Positions 12,211 to 26,600 of a DNA stretch of 64,000 nucleotides are shown here, piece by piece (the first letter of the stretch is position 1; each line of letters starts with the position of its first letter). Source of the stretch: Perca fluviatilis (lineage: Eukaryota; Chordata; Actinopteri; Perciformes; Percidae); the NCBI RefSeq assembly GCF_010015445.1, contig NC_053120.1:12293597-12357596 (forward strand), given 5' to 3'. The notes below the pieces were generated by a model that was not told where the DNA came from, ran no database searches, and was given only the letters and a program-made list of their open reading frames with translations. The translations under genes and the position numbers were made by a program.

Positions 12211-13054
12211 CCTCACTAGCAAATTATGTATTCTAAGAGCTGCATCCGGTTTGATAGCTATCTTGCTAATATATAATTACAGTTTCTGTTTTCGGCCTAT
12301 GATTAAGGTGTCTATTTTGAGGTAATGTCATGAATAAAATAAACACAGCATGTCTACACAAACAAAAACAAACCCAGTAACGTGATTAAATAGCGATGAC
12401 TTCTGACAGAGTGACAGCAAGTGAAGTGATCTTGCCTTGTCTACATGTGCCAGTGGAGCAATCTGTCTCAATAACCATGTTCACTATTTCACAAATAAGA
12501 TAAGACAGGAGCTGTGTGTATTCTATGCATTTGATTGCGTCTGTATGATCATTACATTGTGAATAAAAGTGGGCGGTTGGAAGATTTGTGTCAAAGCAGG
12601 TGTAATAGTTTGAGATGTCTGTGTGTTATGTAAATGAGAGAGCAGAGCTCAGCTAAGGGAGGTGCAACATTTCAATGTAAATTTGAAATGTGAGAATCAT
12701 TACATATCTGCAGCTGGTTTTCTCCTCCTTCTCTATTTTGTCAAGCTTTGCTCATTCCCACAGACCCGTCCCCTAGTTATCTCCCATCTTATTTGAAACA
12801 TCTGTCTCAATAATCTTGTGTTATTTCACAGACATGCTGAGACAAGTGATTGTGAGAAGCATGACAGTAGGTTAATGTAAATGAGAAATTGTCAAATAGT
12901 ATCTCTAGTTGGTCCTCTCCTTTCCCTCCTGCCAACATTTCTGCTGATGCCAATCCATTAATATTACTATTCCCGGGGATTTATCATAATTAGCTGAGCT
13001 CAGATCCCAATCATGTGGCTGAAAGATTCAGCACATTTTGTGATGGTCCAGGAT

Positions 13055-13401
<347 letters not shown>

Positions 13402-14271
13402 TTGTTTTTTTTTTTTTGTTCGTGCATTAGAAGTCTGAGTCAGCTGATCTGTATTTTTATGTAAATGTACACACGTGTTGCTGCATACATGCATTTCAGT
13501 TTGGTCATTTGATATGTCTATGCTCACCTACAGGACACATGTACATATGTGGGTGTGTGCTCACTTGGTGTGAAACAGTGTGTGTGGCTGTGTTTTATTT
13601 TAGATTTTCTGATACAGTGATTGTGTGCTACACATTTTTGTGGCCTCCACAGCCATTGATCATATCTGCCTCCATTCCCTTGGCAGAGCTGGTCCAAAAC
13701 ACAACACATGAATAATTAAACAGCCAGTTAAAAAGACAAATGAGTAAAATAAACCTGCCCTTGCCGTTAGAGCAAGCACAAAGAGATGCCCATACACACT
13801 TGCACATTCCCAATCGCAGTACTGTAGGTCATTTTATGTGGGTTTTCCTTAGACATTAAATAAGTACCTGCCTAGTTTTCATTTCCGTCGGGGCTTTTTC
13901 TGTGCAGGTAAGAGTTGTGTATGACTGATTATTGTTGGAATGGAATGCACTCCAAGTTGGCCTGGTTAAAGAAGCAAAACACAGATAATTTACACACACA
14001 TGTACATCTTCATAGATACAGATGAGGAAGATAAATGATCAGCTGAATGTGAGTGTGTGTGTGCGTTTTATTTTCACCTTACTTAAATTAAAATTAAATG
14101 TTTAGGGTTTATATCTCCGTCAGTGACTGTGTGTACTTTAATAATGCTCTTTTCTGTTCTGAGCTTTGTATCTGTATCATAGATGAGACCAGTAGATGAT
14201 ATTTTCACTGAAATAATAAGGGCAGGTCAGCTAATTCTAATGTATGTGTGTCCATGGCTTGTGTCCACCAG

Positions 14272-14394
14272 CGCTGCTTACATGTCGACCTGATGAGTTC
14301 CAGTGTGGTGATGGATCCTGTATCCACGGAACCAAACAGTGTAATAAAGTGCACGACTGTCCAGACTACAGTGATGAAGCTGGCTGTGTCAATG
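14272..14394 (+). CDS. lrp8: lrp8 exon 6: LDL-receptor class A repeat 7
   Basis: A 123-bp phase 1-1 exon between CCACCAG and GTAAGT. Joined to exon 5 it reads ...[20 protein letters not shown]... and ends [18 protein letters not shown], one LA module with six cysteines and the DxSDE calcium cage. The DEFQCGDG and DCPD-SDEAGC peptides match LA7 of LRP8. Confidence 0.96.
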
Positions 14395-15636
14395 GTAAGT
14401 GTCAGATGAGTACAAGCCGTATTATATTTATTTTTTTAATATTGATTTTCTATTATTATTTAATTTTCTTTTTTTATCTGAATGTTGAATGATAAATATC
14501 TAATTTTACTGCAAAGAAAAGTGGCAATGTAACCCTTACAAATGTAATCTGTGTTTGCAAATCATCAGCTTCATGCCTTATTCAGTCCTTTGTCATACTT
14601 GATTCATCCTAAAAATCCACCCAATTACAACTTTAAATACTTCTTAGGGGATTCACAGGGGATATAGTAGAGAGAAGCACAGATGGCTGCAGTTGGCTGC
14701 ACTATTCTAATCTGCACCATGAGAAACTGTTTACAGAAGTAGGTTTTGCTCTGCTAAAGCAACAAAGACATAGAGGATAGAACATAGAGGAATGGGAGTA
14801 AGAGGCAACAATGTCTGAGTATTTAAAGAGCCTCACTATGTTCTGTTTAAAATCTTCTTTTACATATCCAAGAAGTATCCACAGTGAGACATTATTTAAG
14901 AAAAAAAGGGAGCATTATTCACATTTGCAAACAAGTTATAGTGATATTTTGACTCAACCACTCACTGCATCACTTTGAGTTTACATATTGTGACACACAG
15001 AAAAGCTCATGCTCATTATAAGACACTTATCTTTAAGTCAGTGTGTTGAAGTGCAGCTATGAACCTGAAGTAGACTTTTTTGCCCTTCCCAGTTTACGAA
15101 AAGGGCACAGTACAATATGTGTGTGCATGCACCTGTACATGCATTTTTTTGTGATAAGCTGTCATGTACTGTACATCACAAACAATGGCTGATATGAAAT
15201 ATATTGTGCATAATAGTGATATTTGTGAAATAAAATTAAACCTTACCTTCAATGGATAATCATCTTTGGAAAAGTGTTATGCTCGGGGCAATTTCTCAAG
15301 GTATGAGGTTTAGCTCAACTTTCTGGCTGACTAGCTGCACAAACTACAACCAACTTTTACAGGATTGTCTGCAAAGGTGTCACAGTTACTGTGCCTACCA
15401 AACTCTTTTTTTATACACAAAAAAAATGGGGAAAAACTACTCCATCTGGAACTGACTGCCCAACCAATCATGATATGTTAGCAATTTGCATCTTGGCGGG
15501 ATTGAGTTTTGTGTTGCAGAATACTGATTTGGTTCACCTGTGCAGGACAAGCAGACACCTACTAAAGTCCCTGGACATTGTGTGTTTTAAGCTGAAAAGA
15601 TACCTGTTCTCTGTCTTTCTTGTGTCCCAACCACAG
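14395..15636 (+). other. lrp8: lrp8 intron 6
   Basis: Donor GTAAGT, acceptor CAACCACAG. Ordinary AT-rich sequence; no repeat or RNA gene recognised. Confidence 0.85.
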
Positions 15637-15759
15637 TTACAAAGTGCGACGGGCCAAGAAAGTTCCGCTGTAAGAACGGGGAGTGTATTGACAGCAGCAA
15701 GGTGTGTGACAATGTGAAAGACTGCAAGGACTGGTCTGATGAACCCATGAAGGAGTGTG
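15637..15759 (+). CDS. lrp8: lrp8 exon 7: LDL-receptor class A repeat 8
   Basis: A 123-bp phase 1-1 exon between CAACCACAG and GTAAGA. It encodes [18 protein letters not shown], then [23 protein letters not shown] in the frame set by the flanking exons; a longer open frame over the same bases is out of frame. Six cysteines and the DWSDE end are intact. It corresponds to LA8, as in VLDLR (ISKVC, RDWSDEPLKEC) and in eight-repeat forms of LRP8. The common human LRP8 form has seven LA repeats, so the fish gene retains an extra, probably skippable, in-frame module. Confidence 0.94.
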
Positions 15760-18520
15760 GTAAGATAATTAGTCTCTGTTTCTCTTTACACACCTACATA
15801 CCCAGATACACATTAGTTATTTCATCACCTCAGGCATACATGCTAGTGTAATAGCACTGATGCACACACTCGTACTCGGGCATCATCAACTGTTTCTAAT
15901 GTGGGTGGTCACTCTTCTTAGTAAAAGGAGCTTCATTTGATCAAGGCAGGGTAAATCAGGACTTCTCAACCCGCCTTGTTATGATCAAAGAGCCAAGCGG
16001 CTTTGCCCTCTAGTGCGATCTTAGCCAGGAAAACGTGACCGGACTACATTCCCTATAAGGTACCACACAGATTATCCACACACCATAGATAATTACCACT
16101 TAGCGAGCTTCAGTCACGGATCTCACATCACAAGCAGTGAAATCCAGCTGCAAACAGAGTGAGGCAGTTGAGAAAAACACACCTGTAAAAAAAAAAAAAA
16201 TGACGTTAAATAAAACGTGTAACTTGGGTTGTTTTGGTAAAATGTTACTCAAGTACATGTACAAGCAGAAGTCTCTTAGATTAATTGAGAGAACAGCACT
16301 TCACTCAGGGCCCTGCTCTGAAGTAGAGTTATCTCCAGCCAGTCACATGGGTATAAAATGATATGTGAGAGTGCTGCCCTTTCAACTAGCTCTGATCTGG
16401 AGGCAGATGGATATACACTGTAATGGGTTTGCCCTGTAACTATATAATTAATATTAAACATGATGCTCAGTTGTCTCAAGGCAAAACCTGCCCATCCTCT
16501 TTTTTTTAGCTATAACTGACAACTGCCATTATTAGAAACATGGAGAACATGATAGTTCTGAAACCAAGAATAAAGGCGCAACAACTCTGTCCCCCTCTGT
16601 CCATTCCGTCTTCGTAACTTTCTCAAAGAAGGCGAGGCAGATTAAAGGCGCAACAGTCCCGCCTTGAACAGGCTGTGTGGAAGTGGCTTATGTTTCTTGT
16701 TGCATTATCGCTGCCAACTGTCAATCAGTGAAATAGTGTTAAACCGAATGCAGGATGTGAAACACACGTGTGCATTATATAAACAAAACGGGGACCCACT
16801 CATAAAAAAATATTTTACTAGTGGTCAAAAACACCTCAGGGTTCCTCTAAAGGGGCGCCATGCAGTTTTGGCCATTTCTTCGCTGTTCGCTTTTTGCTTG
16901 CAGGTAGGTATAGAGCTCCCCCTACAGCTTCGGAATAGATATTTAGCGGCTCCTATGTTTACTTGTGTCTGACTCCTCGTCTACCGTTTCCTCTTTCTCT
17001 GTTCCTACGACAATGCTTTCCTAGCTTTCTACTTCTTTTTTGCCGGCTCAGCCATGACGATAGTGTTAAAAACTCCATCGCTACCTTGTTAGCCGGTTCC
17101 TGAATGGACGTATGTGTCCAGTACCGTGAAGCAATTTGTTACATCGCGAGACCTGATATCACGCGATACTTCCTGACGCTGAGGCCGGCGTCCTGCCGGC
17201 CGGAAGTTGCAAGGGTGGTTTTTCCACTCACAGGCACTAGCGGGAGCAAGTCATATAACCATTCCAATGACTCCAAAGCTGTTCAGTTAAGGTAAATTAA
17301 GCTAAAAAACTGCATAGTTCCCCTTTAAAGTCAAGTCACACTATATGGCTAAAAGTATATGGACATCTGAACATTACACCCATACTGTATGTAATTGTTA
17401 AACATCTCATGTTAATAAAGGAAAGAAACTATCCCAAACGGTTGACACAACGTTGTAATTGTCTAAACTTTAATTTATGCTGTATTAAGATTTCTCTCCA
17501 CAGATTTTATATATCAAAATTAGTTAGTCATGGGAAAGATGATCAGGAATACTTTTTCTGCATAAAAAAAAAAGTTGTAACAAATGTCCACAGAGTTCAC
17601 ACAGTTCAAATAGTTATTATTAGGTTTCACTTTTTTTACTTTAATATGTTTATTCTGACTTGATTTGTTGGTATCTGCTAGAATACAGCTTGACTATACT
17701 GAAAATTACAACCTTAATTTTGGTCAAATGTCTCTTAAGGTCTTTCCGTCCCTTCTCTCTCTGTCAGTCTCCCTCCATTTCTGTTCTTGCTGTCTCTCTC
17801 ACTTTCTCTCCCAGTCACACTGTCTCACAGCAGAACTTGTAGCCTTAAAGCTTAAATCTTTAATGTAAACCGGTAATGAACTACCAGCTTTAGCTTTCTG
17901 AAGCAATCTCTCTCTACTCCCTGGAGGGTAGTTGAAAGACAAAGGAGCAAATGGAGGTGCAGAAACAGATACAAAAAGGAAGGTGCATTAAGAAAGCATG
18001 ACGAGAGTGAGTCCAATCTCTTTTGCTGTTCTAAAATACAAAAAAAGAAAGGAAAGGAGGGCATGGAGAGATTGAGATCAGAGAATGAAGGATTGCATGC
18101 GTCTGCGTAACAATAGGCATCATAGTGGAGTGGCACCTGGTACACATGACCAAGCTCCCTGTTGGATAATGGATTTATTCCAGGTGCATTTGGCTAAGAC
18201 TCTGGCTATAGGCCATGAACACACACAAACACACACACACAGGCTTTTAAGCTCAATGTTTCTTTTTGAATTGAAGTTTGACGTGCAGAGAGACTTACAG
18301 GACAGGACTAACTTATCCTAACTGGCAGGGAGAATAAAACTTTGTACATGCACAAATGTTGGTGTTTTGTTTTTCTGTCCAACTCTTTCTTTGGGTTTTA
18401 TCCAGGCTGATTTTTTTCTGTCCAATAACCTGCTGGAGTTATTTCATCAGTATTGAACTCCTCTTTACTCTGTCCCTGTCCCGTCCTCTATCCTTCCTCA
18501 CACTGCCACTCTTTCTGCAG
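15760..18520 (+). other. lrp8: lrp8 intron 7
   Basis: Donor GTAAGA, acceptor CTTTCTGCAG. It contains a TTAA-family inverted-repeat element (16851-17324). Nothing else of more than 300 bp was recognised. Confidence 0.85.
16847..17328. mobile_element. Inverted-repeat DNA element, TTAA-type target
   Basis: The element (16851-17324, 474 bp) starts AGGGGCGCCATGCAGTTTT and ends with the reverse complement of AGGGGAACTATGCAGTTTT. It is bordered by CTAA on the left and TTAA on the right, consistent with a TTAA duplication with one later change. TTAA targets are used by piggyBac and Kolobok transposons. No transposase frame is present. Confidence 0.6.
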
Positions 18521-18640
18521 GCCTGAATGAGTGTGCAGACAACAATGGCGGCTGCTCCCACATCTGCAGGGACCGCAGAATTGGCTATGAGTGCGACTGT
18601 CCTTCTGGGTACAAACTCCTGGACAAAAAGACTTGTGGAG
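18521..18640 (+). CDS. lrp8: lrp8 exon 8: EGF-like domain A
   Basis: A 120-bp phase 1-1 exon between TTTCTGCAG and GTAAAG. It encodes [20 protein letters not shown], then [20 protein letters not shown]: six cysteines in EGF spacing and the NNGGCSHIC signature of the first EGF repeat of the LDL-receptor family. Together with EGF-B and the propeller it forms the EGF-precursor homology region needed for ligand release and receptor recycling. Confidence 0.96.
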
Positions 18641-20140
18641 GTAAAGAAAAAAATCAGCCCATGACTGATGTACAATAACACCTTCTCTGGGCTGCTGCCA
18701 TTTTGTCTGCCCTCTGTTGTATTTAGCTATGTGAGAGACCATTTGAGCTCCATGAGAGTTTCACAGGGTTTCCAACTACCAACTTTTGACCATATTCTGA
18801 TAAAAGGAGCATTTTCACATACAGTATTGGGGAAAGGTGCTTGTTTTCCATAACAAATTAAGTGATCTAATCTGTCTATGTCAAATAAAGAGAAGATGTC
18901 TGGGACATGACTCGAAAGCAGCAACCGCTGCAAAAACAGCTTCTTTTACCCACTCCAAAGCAGACGTATTTTCATATTGTATCTTCTTTATTTAATACGC
19001 ATATAATTTGAAATGTAAGGATGTGGGAGCAGTTATAAGTTGAATATCATGACCAACAACCTCTGGATGTAATTGTAGTTGTAGTTTGGTTGCCAGATCC
19101 TGATTCTTGGGTGGATTTACAGTACAATCTTTCAGGATGAAAGAAAGGAGGTTTTATTTAGCTTCTTATGGCATGTTTTTACAACACATCACCATCCATG
19201 ATGGTGATGTTATTTTCATATCTGTGTAGCATAGAGTTGCCTGTGAGATGACGACACAGTACTTTTCAGAAAATAGCTCAAATGTTCCCACTGTCTCTGA
19301 CATTCCCTGAATAAATAAAGTTTATAATAATAATAAATCGTACTGCCATATTTAAGTATTTCTTCTTTTAAACATATTAAAGTAACAAGATAAGATAAGA
19401 TACAAAGCATAATTAGGACATAATAGATGATAGTGATTTCTCTTACTGTGGGCAGAGCCAGAGAAGCACTTTCCCCTGTGTCACATCATGATGCTTAACT
19501 TGACTAAACACACCCTGAATCCTGATCTCAAATTGGTATTGATCTTCTCATAGGCTGTGGGTTTGCGGGCATTTCACAAAATGTTGGACTTTAAGGTGTT
19601 TAAATGTATCACCCTGTCACTTAGTCTCTTTGTTGTCATAAACAAACTAGCAAAGACTATATATCTGTGCGGTGGACAGGTGAAATATTCTGTTGACAAA
19701 ATATTCATTCATATAAAGACGAGCCCAGTCTAGGAAAGCAGACGAGATCCTCTATCTGACTGGTAATATAGAATCTTTTTTTAAACAAATAACTTGTAAT
19801 ACACTTTGAAGCAATTATGGTCTCAATGCTGTTCAATGCAAATTAAATTATACTGGGTTTCTCACATTCACATTGTTACCTAACAAGTAACAAGCATGCA
19901 CATTTTTCAAACCAAGATCTTATTCTGTCTGTTGATGCTCAGCCAGATAGATATAAATCCTCCATTTGAAAATAATCAAATTCTTCATTTGAAGTGCACA
20001 TTCGTTTTAAAAAAAAGATTGTTAAAAGAAAGAAAAGTTATTTCTCTTATTCACTCTTTAGACATTAAAGACTTTGTGTGGGTGCGTCTCTTTGGTGTTG
20101 TTTTGATCTTTATGTCTCTGTGCCATGTTTCTCTCCACAG
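18641..20140 (+). other. lrp8: lrp8 intron 8
   Basis: Donor GTAAAG, acceptor CTCTCCACAG. AT-rich, no recognised element. Confidence 0.85.
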
Positions 20141-20266
20141 ACATAGATGAATGTGAGAACCCAGATGCCTGCAGTCAGATCTGCATCAACTACAAAGGAG
20201 ATTATAAGTGTGAGTGCTACGAAGGCTATGAGATGGACCCTGCCTCTAAGACCTGCAAGGCCGTGG
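20141..20266 (+). CDS. lrp8: lrp8 exon 9: calcium-binding EGF-like domain B
   Basis: A 126-bp phase 1-1 exon between CTCCACAG and GTGAGC. It encodes [20 protein letters not shown], then [27 protein letters not shown] plus the N and aromatic positions mark a calcium-binding EGF module; [13 protein letters not shown] is the LRP8 form. A (CA)n tract begins 15 bp after the exon. Confidence 0.96.
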
Positions 20267-22529
20267 GTGAGCCACTTATCACACACACACACACACACAC
20301 TCACCCACACACACACAAATTTGTTCAGGTAAAGACACACACTGTAATAGATGGATGTTCTCACCACAGACATGGGCACACATGTACTCGAAAGGAATCA
20401 CACGTTGAGACTAGCTTTTATATATACACCAATTCTTTTCCCATTCCAGCACCCCTAGCTACCGAGGCACATCCCACACTATTCTCACACTGTGGGATTC
20501 TGTGAAACGAGAGGCTTGCTTTGTATGCAGGCCTTGCACAGCAATCTGTGCAAAGATAAATATTTGCCACCTTTTTCTGCAGTCCTCACTAATGAAAAGT
20601 CTGCTCTCCCTGGAATGTCAGGGGAAGGATGTTGTGTGGGGAGGGGGCCTGCCCACTCACTATGGGATACAAGCAGGGTCTGTACCCCATGTTGGCCTGG
20701 GTAAACACTCCTAGCATTGGTATGAATGAAAATAAAATCTTGTCCTCAAAACTGCATAAGACGAGGTTGTTACCGGAAAATGGTCTGCCTAAATCCTGAA
20801 CTGAAGATGCAACTGTAGCTTGTTGGTTGCACCTAAGACTACCTCCATGTGAATTCTGGGTGTTTTTAATCAGCTCCCCCCCTCTCTCAGACTGTTACAG
20901 CTGGCTTTACCGATAACGACGCTGTCTGTCAACAACCATTTAAACACCTGCAGATAACGTTTCCTGCTGAAAAATTAGAGCGTCTGATGTGTAGTGATGT
21001 TATGATAAAAGTTTATATATATTTTAAATATAAAATGAAAGCAGAATTTCAGTGCTGTTATTAATGCAAAACGCTACATCTTTTCCATTTAAAAGAATAG
21101 AGGGGTACCTGCAGACCTAGAGAGGATTAGAAACTATAATCAGTGCATTATCAGTGCTTTATCTACATTTTAAATTCTACAGGAAACTGTCATGTTAATA
21201 CCTACCCCTTTACCTAAATTGGGAATGAAACCTTTAACTGATTGAGTTACACAGAAAATTAACTTTTTTTGTGGGACAAGAGAGAGAAATGAGTCACTAG
21301 TGATTACCGCCATCGGCCTTAGGTTGAGTCATTATAGGCTGAACTGGTCTGGTAATGAGAGAGCTTAAAGGCCCTGTTTTCTAGGCCCTCACTCTTAAGC
21401 TAAGTGGCATAAAAACCACCATTGATTGCTTCATGCTTCTCTGTGTGAATCTTTATTACTGTTAGGCAGTGCAAACAGTCCTTGTCAGAGACCAAGGCAT
21501 CTTTTCGAGGGGAGGATAGGCAAGCGGAGGAGGAAAAAAGAGAAATGGGTGGATGGATGCATTGTATGAATATCTCTCTGTTCATTGAGGTAATGCAGAG
21601 ATGCATCAGCACTGTTGATTGTGGCACATCAACAATAGCGTGCCAAAGGAGGCAGCACCAAGAGAAAGAGACAGAAAATGTGACAGGATTATTGTTTATG
21701 TTGAGGTTTATTTATTCCGAGGAGCAAATAGAGATGGGACCATAAATGCAGAGATGTTTGCTTCGTGAAGCTGATGTAATGTGGACTTAATGAAGCCAGA
21801 TTTGCCTGTGAACTCATTCCTGGACACACATTCAGTATGTACAACCAATCACACACATACACGGCATACATGTACACTTTGGGATTCTGGTCACACAAAT
21901 GAACATGTAGTTATTTCGAGAAGTCACGTCAACATTCGTACTCAGATACTGGCCAGGAGGAATGTCACGTTCTGTGATGAGATGTGACACATGCCAAGTG
22001 CAAATATCATTTGTACATATTGAAGTTCAGGCTGTTATTTGTGCTTCTATCTCGGAGGCACACAGAAAAACACAATGTAATCCTCAATTTACACCCAATG
22101 GCATATATAGCTTTTTCCCCCTGCATTTTCTACTTGTGTTTGTAGCAAGTTGAGGCTGTGCAGACAATTGAATGAGAAGAGATAGCCTCTGCTCTTTACG
22201 TTCTCCAATGTACAAAGAGTGCATTACATTCTTATCCTACAACACATAGTTTCAGGCTCTGCAGATTAATTTCACAGTAAAAAGCAACTGCTACATTAGC
22301 AATGCTAATTAAAAGTAAAATCCCAGAATGGAGTCATAATGCCTTCCCTCTTCTAAGCTGGTATTTGTGAATGTGTGTGCGTGTTTGTATTAGTACATGG
22401 CAGCGTCCATTAAGTCCTCTCAAGAAAGCCTTGCTCTACACTAATTGCATTCATTGTTTTTGTGTTTACACCTTTATGGGTGTGATGCCACTCACTGAGT
22501 CGTCAACTTGAGTTATTATTATTGTGTGT

Positions 22530-22536
22530 GAGAGAG

Positions 22537-22577
<41 letters not shown>
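22530..22577. repeat. (GA)n microsatellite
   Basis: About 24 GA units with one GC interruption. Confidence 0.95.
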
Positions 22578-22581
<4 letters not shown>

Positions 22582-24800
22582 AAAGGCATTTACTGCATGT
22601 ATGAGAAGGATGGATCCACATAGACGGCAGTCTGTCATATATAGATCAGAGTTGATTCAAAATTGAATTCTATAGAGCCAAAGACGAAAAGAGGTCAACG
22701 TAGAACAAGTATTCTTTTTTAGAGAAAATGTCTGCCAGTGTCCATATTTGTATTTTGTTATTATTATAAAAGATGCACAATAAATAAAATGATTTAATGC
22801 TGCACCTAAAACTCAAATTGCTGCATCAAGAACTAATTGATAATAACATTTCTGCTTTTGTTCATGATAATGCGTGCATATGGACAATAACCAAATAAGT
22901 GAAAAAATAAATAAAGTATCACGCAAAACAATGAACACTCACTCACTAACTGGCTCAAACTATATAAAAATGGAAAAAATACAACTAGTAGTTATTGTAG
23001 TAACTTTTCTGGTTTTAGGCTGCTAACATCCACATACAGACAATTTAATTGCTTTTTATGGAGAGTAGAAAACGGAGACCTTTGAGGTAGTCAAATAAAA
23101 GTTTATGAAATGTACAGGCAGGAGTGAGGATAAGGACGAGAATGGCGTGGCACCGTGGAATACATTACAGGTACACACACAAACTGGTTGATAAAAGCAG
23201 GACACGCTGTCACAGCGATGCAGAGGAAATTTACAAACTGCCTGTGGACCAAAGTCTTGCTTTCCTTTTTTTGCTCTTTTCTTTCCTTCTCTTGTTCCTT
23301 GTTGTCTCTCTCATCTACAGTGTACTGCAGGCTTAACCACAGTGCCGAGAGCAGTTCTTTCCTCACATGACAGTTTGAGCACACACTTTTCAAAATGGGT
23401 TTAAAGCAGTGGTCAGAATTTCCCCATTGTCAAAAGATTTTGCCATGGGACCCATGATGATGTGGAACACTGTCAAGCCTCATCTCAAAAAGTTTTTCCT
23501 GCAGTTTTAGGTTTTTAAAAGACAAGCAAATAACATTTCATTCTGTCTGCCTGTAGGAATGTAGGTAATTATAATCCAGAATACAAATTTGCATGTATAT
23601 AATAATCATCTTCATATAGTTTCTTTGTCGTTTATTCTTTCAATGACCTGAGATCTACAATGTCCACAACTTTAAATGTTGGTCCACAGCTTAATAAAAG
23701 AACCATTTCTAATAGAAACTCTGGCCATTCACCACAGAGATAATGGAGGGTTATGTAACTTGCCTTGTCAGGAGCAATGCTAGCAAGTAGGATGACTTTT
23801 TGACTTTTGACAGAAGGTTCATCTCTGCTCCCTACTGCAGCATCTATCCATCATTATATAGCATGGCATGTTATCTTAACAAACATGTCTGACCTAGACA
23901 GGTGTGTCTACTTCCAGACATAACATCATCCTAATAACTACACCACCATCACGCTGCAACTGAACATCATCCTGCAGAATTTCATACCGTTATGTCTGAC
24001 CTTTCTGTCTGTCTTTATGATATTTTGCATCTCCACAACATAAACATCTGCAAATCGAATCAATGCGCCCGCAGTGTCTGATGGCATTTCTCCAGCCCGT
24101 ATTTATCTTTTCACTGCATTATCTCAATTGGCTAACAGGGCAGAACGGCCCTGAACTGGCAGTACAGATTAAAATATATTTAGGCGACCCTGGTCTTGTT
24201 GGGAAAGCTGACTGTTGCTCTGCCGGGATATATTGAGGAGAGATAATATTGCACTTTTTGATGACATATTTAGTGTCATGGCTGAAAAAAAACAGTGACT
24301 CAGCTTTTTTTTCAACTTTGAGGAGAACATATTGCTGCCACAACAGTGATGAGGGATTAAAGATACTGTCTTGAAAAATTGAGTCAAGGGGATTGATGAA
24401 AGAAAAGGTAGATCCATCTCTGTTCTTACTATACATACTTCAAAATCTTCTTACTCTCCTTTTCTCATCCTGTCTTTCTCGCTTTACTTTCCTTCTTCCA
24501 CTCTTTCCCCTGCTGTCATTTGATCTGTCTTTTCCTTCTTGCTTTCTCCCGAATTACTATGGAGGAAATATTTATTCATACTCTTAATTTCTTGTTTTGT
24601 TCCTCTCTCTTTCTCTCCCTCTCTTTTTCTCTCTTTTTCTCTCAGCAGGTGTAATTGATGGTTTCAAACCTAGTAGTTAGAGGAAAATGATTGTATCCAA
24701 ACAGTAGGAGAAATGTAATATTTTCTCCCTGTGCAGTAGCCCGGTTTAAACTGGGGCTGAGGAAACCTATTGAGGGATGGTTGGCTGCTCTGTCTGAAAG

Positions 24801-24947
<147 letters not shown>

Positions 24948-26428
24948 TGTACATCAGTGTGACTGTTGTCAAACTTCTTCTCGTTACATGGCATTTCTGC
25001 TTTACTGGACAGTGTGGAGTGAAGAGTAACATGACAGATAGGAGATAGAAGTGAAGATGAAGGAAAATAGCAAGTACATGAGATGAATGGATATTTGTGT
25101 CAAAGAGAGAAAAAGATAGAAAGGGAAACAGGCAGACAGACAATGGTTATGCAGTAATTTGATGGATTTTTGAGTGTACTGTATATACAGTTTGTGTGTG
25201 AGGTGTCTCTACCATATGCAGGCATGCACCAAAAAAGAAGTTTGTTTTGTCTGTGTTCACTATGAATGAAGTTAACCTTGTCAGCTGCATGAGAATTATT
25301 CAAAAGCTTGACTCATGCTCACCTTCAGCCTGTTGAAAAATGTGCCCCAGGTAACATCCTGTACGCACCTAAAGGAAGAGAACCCAGGAACACACTTTTG
25401 ACAAGCTGCTGTACTAAAAATAGAACAATGTGTCATGTCTAGTTGTTGGGCTACTTTGTCCACCTGCACATTGTGTTTCATTACATCCATCAGCAGGGCA
25501 CACATTCACACACACAGTCAAAGACGATGCTCTTTAAATGGCCTTTTGCTTCCAGTTTGGGCCGCCTCGCCGCGTGTTACTTTTCTGCACTCAGCATAAT
25601 TGTGTGAATAATTAAGTGAACAGCATTATGATGCGTTAAAAAGTAGTCTGTGTGCAGAATATATTTTCCTTTTTAAAAGGTTTATTTGGATGATTTATTT
25701 ATGCCCACATAATCAATAATACATGCATAAAGGACCTAAATAGTACTAATGCAAAACAAGACCTCAGCTGTCTTACATTATGTTCCCTTTGGAGAATAAC
25801 AATCAAAACTCAACACCACCCATTGTATCTTGTATCTCGTAGATGATAGAATGTGCAGCTTTATGTGCAGGCTGAAGTACATGTGAAAGGGGGAAAAAGG
25901 ACTGGAGCACACTGCAAACAGACCAACGTTTTGACACTTGTCGAGTCAACAACTTTGACAATTTTTAGGTCTTGTTGAGATGGTAACACATGACAGCTTG
26001 TAATAAAAATAATAATGTGAAGTCAATGTGACCTTGTCTGTCTCAGGAACAGGGGGGATTGCACTTACATTAGCAAAGATTTACATATGCAGGTTCACCT
26101 TTCAAATACAGGTTTGAGATATGTGCTACAATTTATGTATCATTGTCAAGATCAGCAAACGTTTCCTTGTCACATACAGTAGCACACTTATTATTGACAG
26201 TATTGCAAATGACCCATGTCTAGTAGAGAGTGGGCTGAGAATGATAAATGGGATCTGTTTGGGGGGTTACAGTAGTAGGTCAATGACTGTCAAGGGTCTC
26301 CACACATCTCCTGAGATTTGTGGCCAATCTGTCCAATCTCACCGATGTCAAGGTGTAAATAAATGGCAGCAAATGGAGAAACGTGCTCGTACATGATCAT
26401 AACATGAATGCCTTTCCCTTTCCACCAG

Positions 26429-26600
26429 GAAAGAGTCCGTACCTGATGTTCACTAACCGTCACGAGATCCGTCGCATTGACCTGCTAAAGAGTGAATACA
26501 CTCAGGTGGTTCCCACGCTGAAGAATGCAGTGGCCCTGGATGTAGACGTGTCCACCAACAAGATGTTCTGGTGTGATCTATATCATCAAAAAATATACAG
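26429..26600 (+). CDS. lrp8: lrp8 exon 10: start of YWTD beta-propeller
   Basis: A 172-bp exon, phase 1 in and phase 2 out, between TTTCCACCAG and GTATAT. It encodes GKSPYLMFTNRHEIRRIDLL, continuing through VVPTLKNAVALDVDVSTNKMFWCDLYHQKIY. These are the first blade strands (FTNRHEIRRIDL) and the first YWTD-type motif, here MFWCDL. The donor GTATAT is weak compared with other introns of the gene. Confidence 0.95.

Noticed and set aside
15391..15717. Open frame crossing the LA8 exon
   Set aside because: It is in the wrong frame; the LA8 cysteine pattern is in another frame fixed by flanking phase 1 splice sites.
22530..22577. CRISPR-like or tandem array
   Set aside because: Simple GA repeat; no repeat-spacer structure anywhere in the window, and the DNA is vertebrate.
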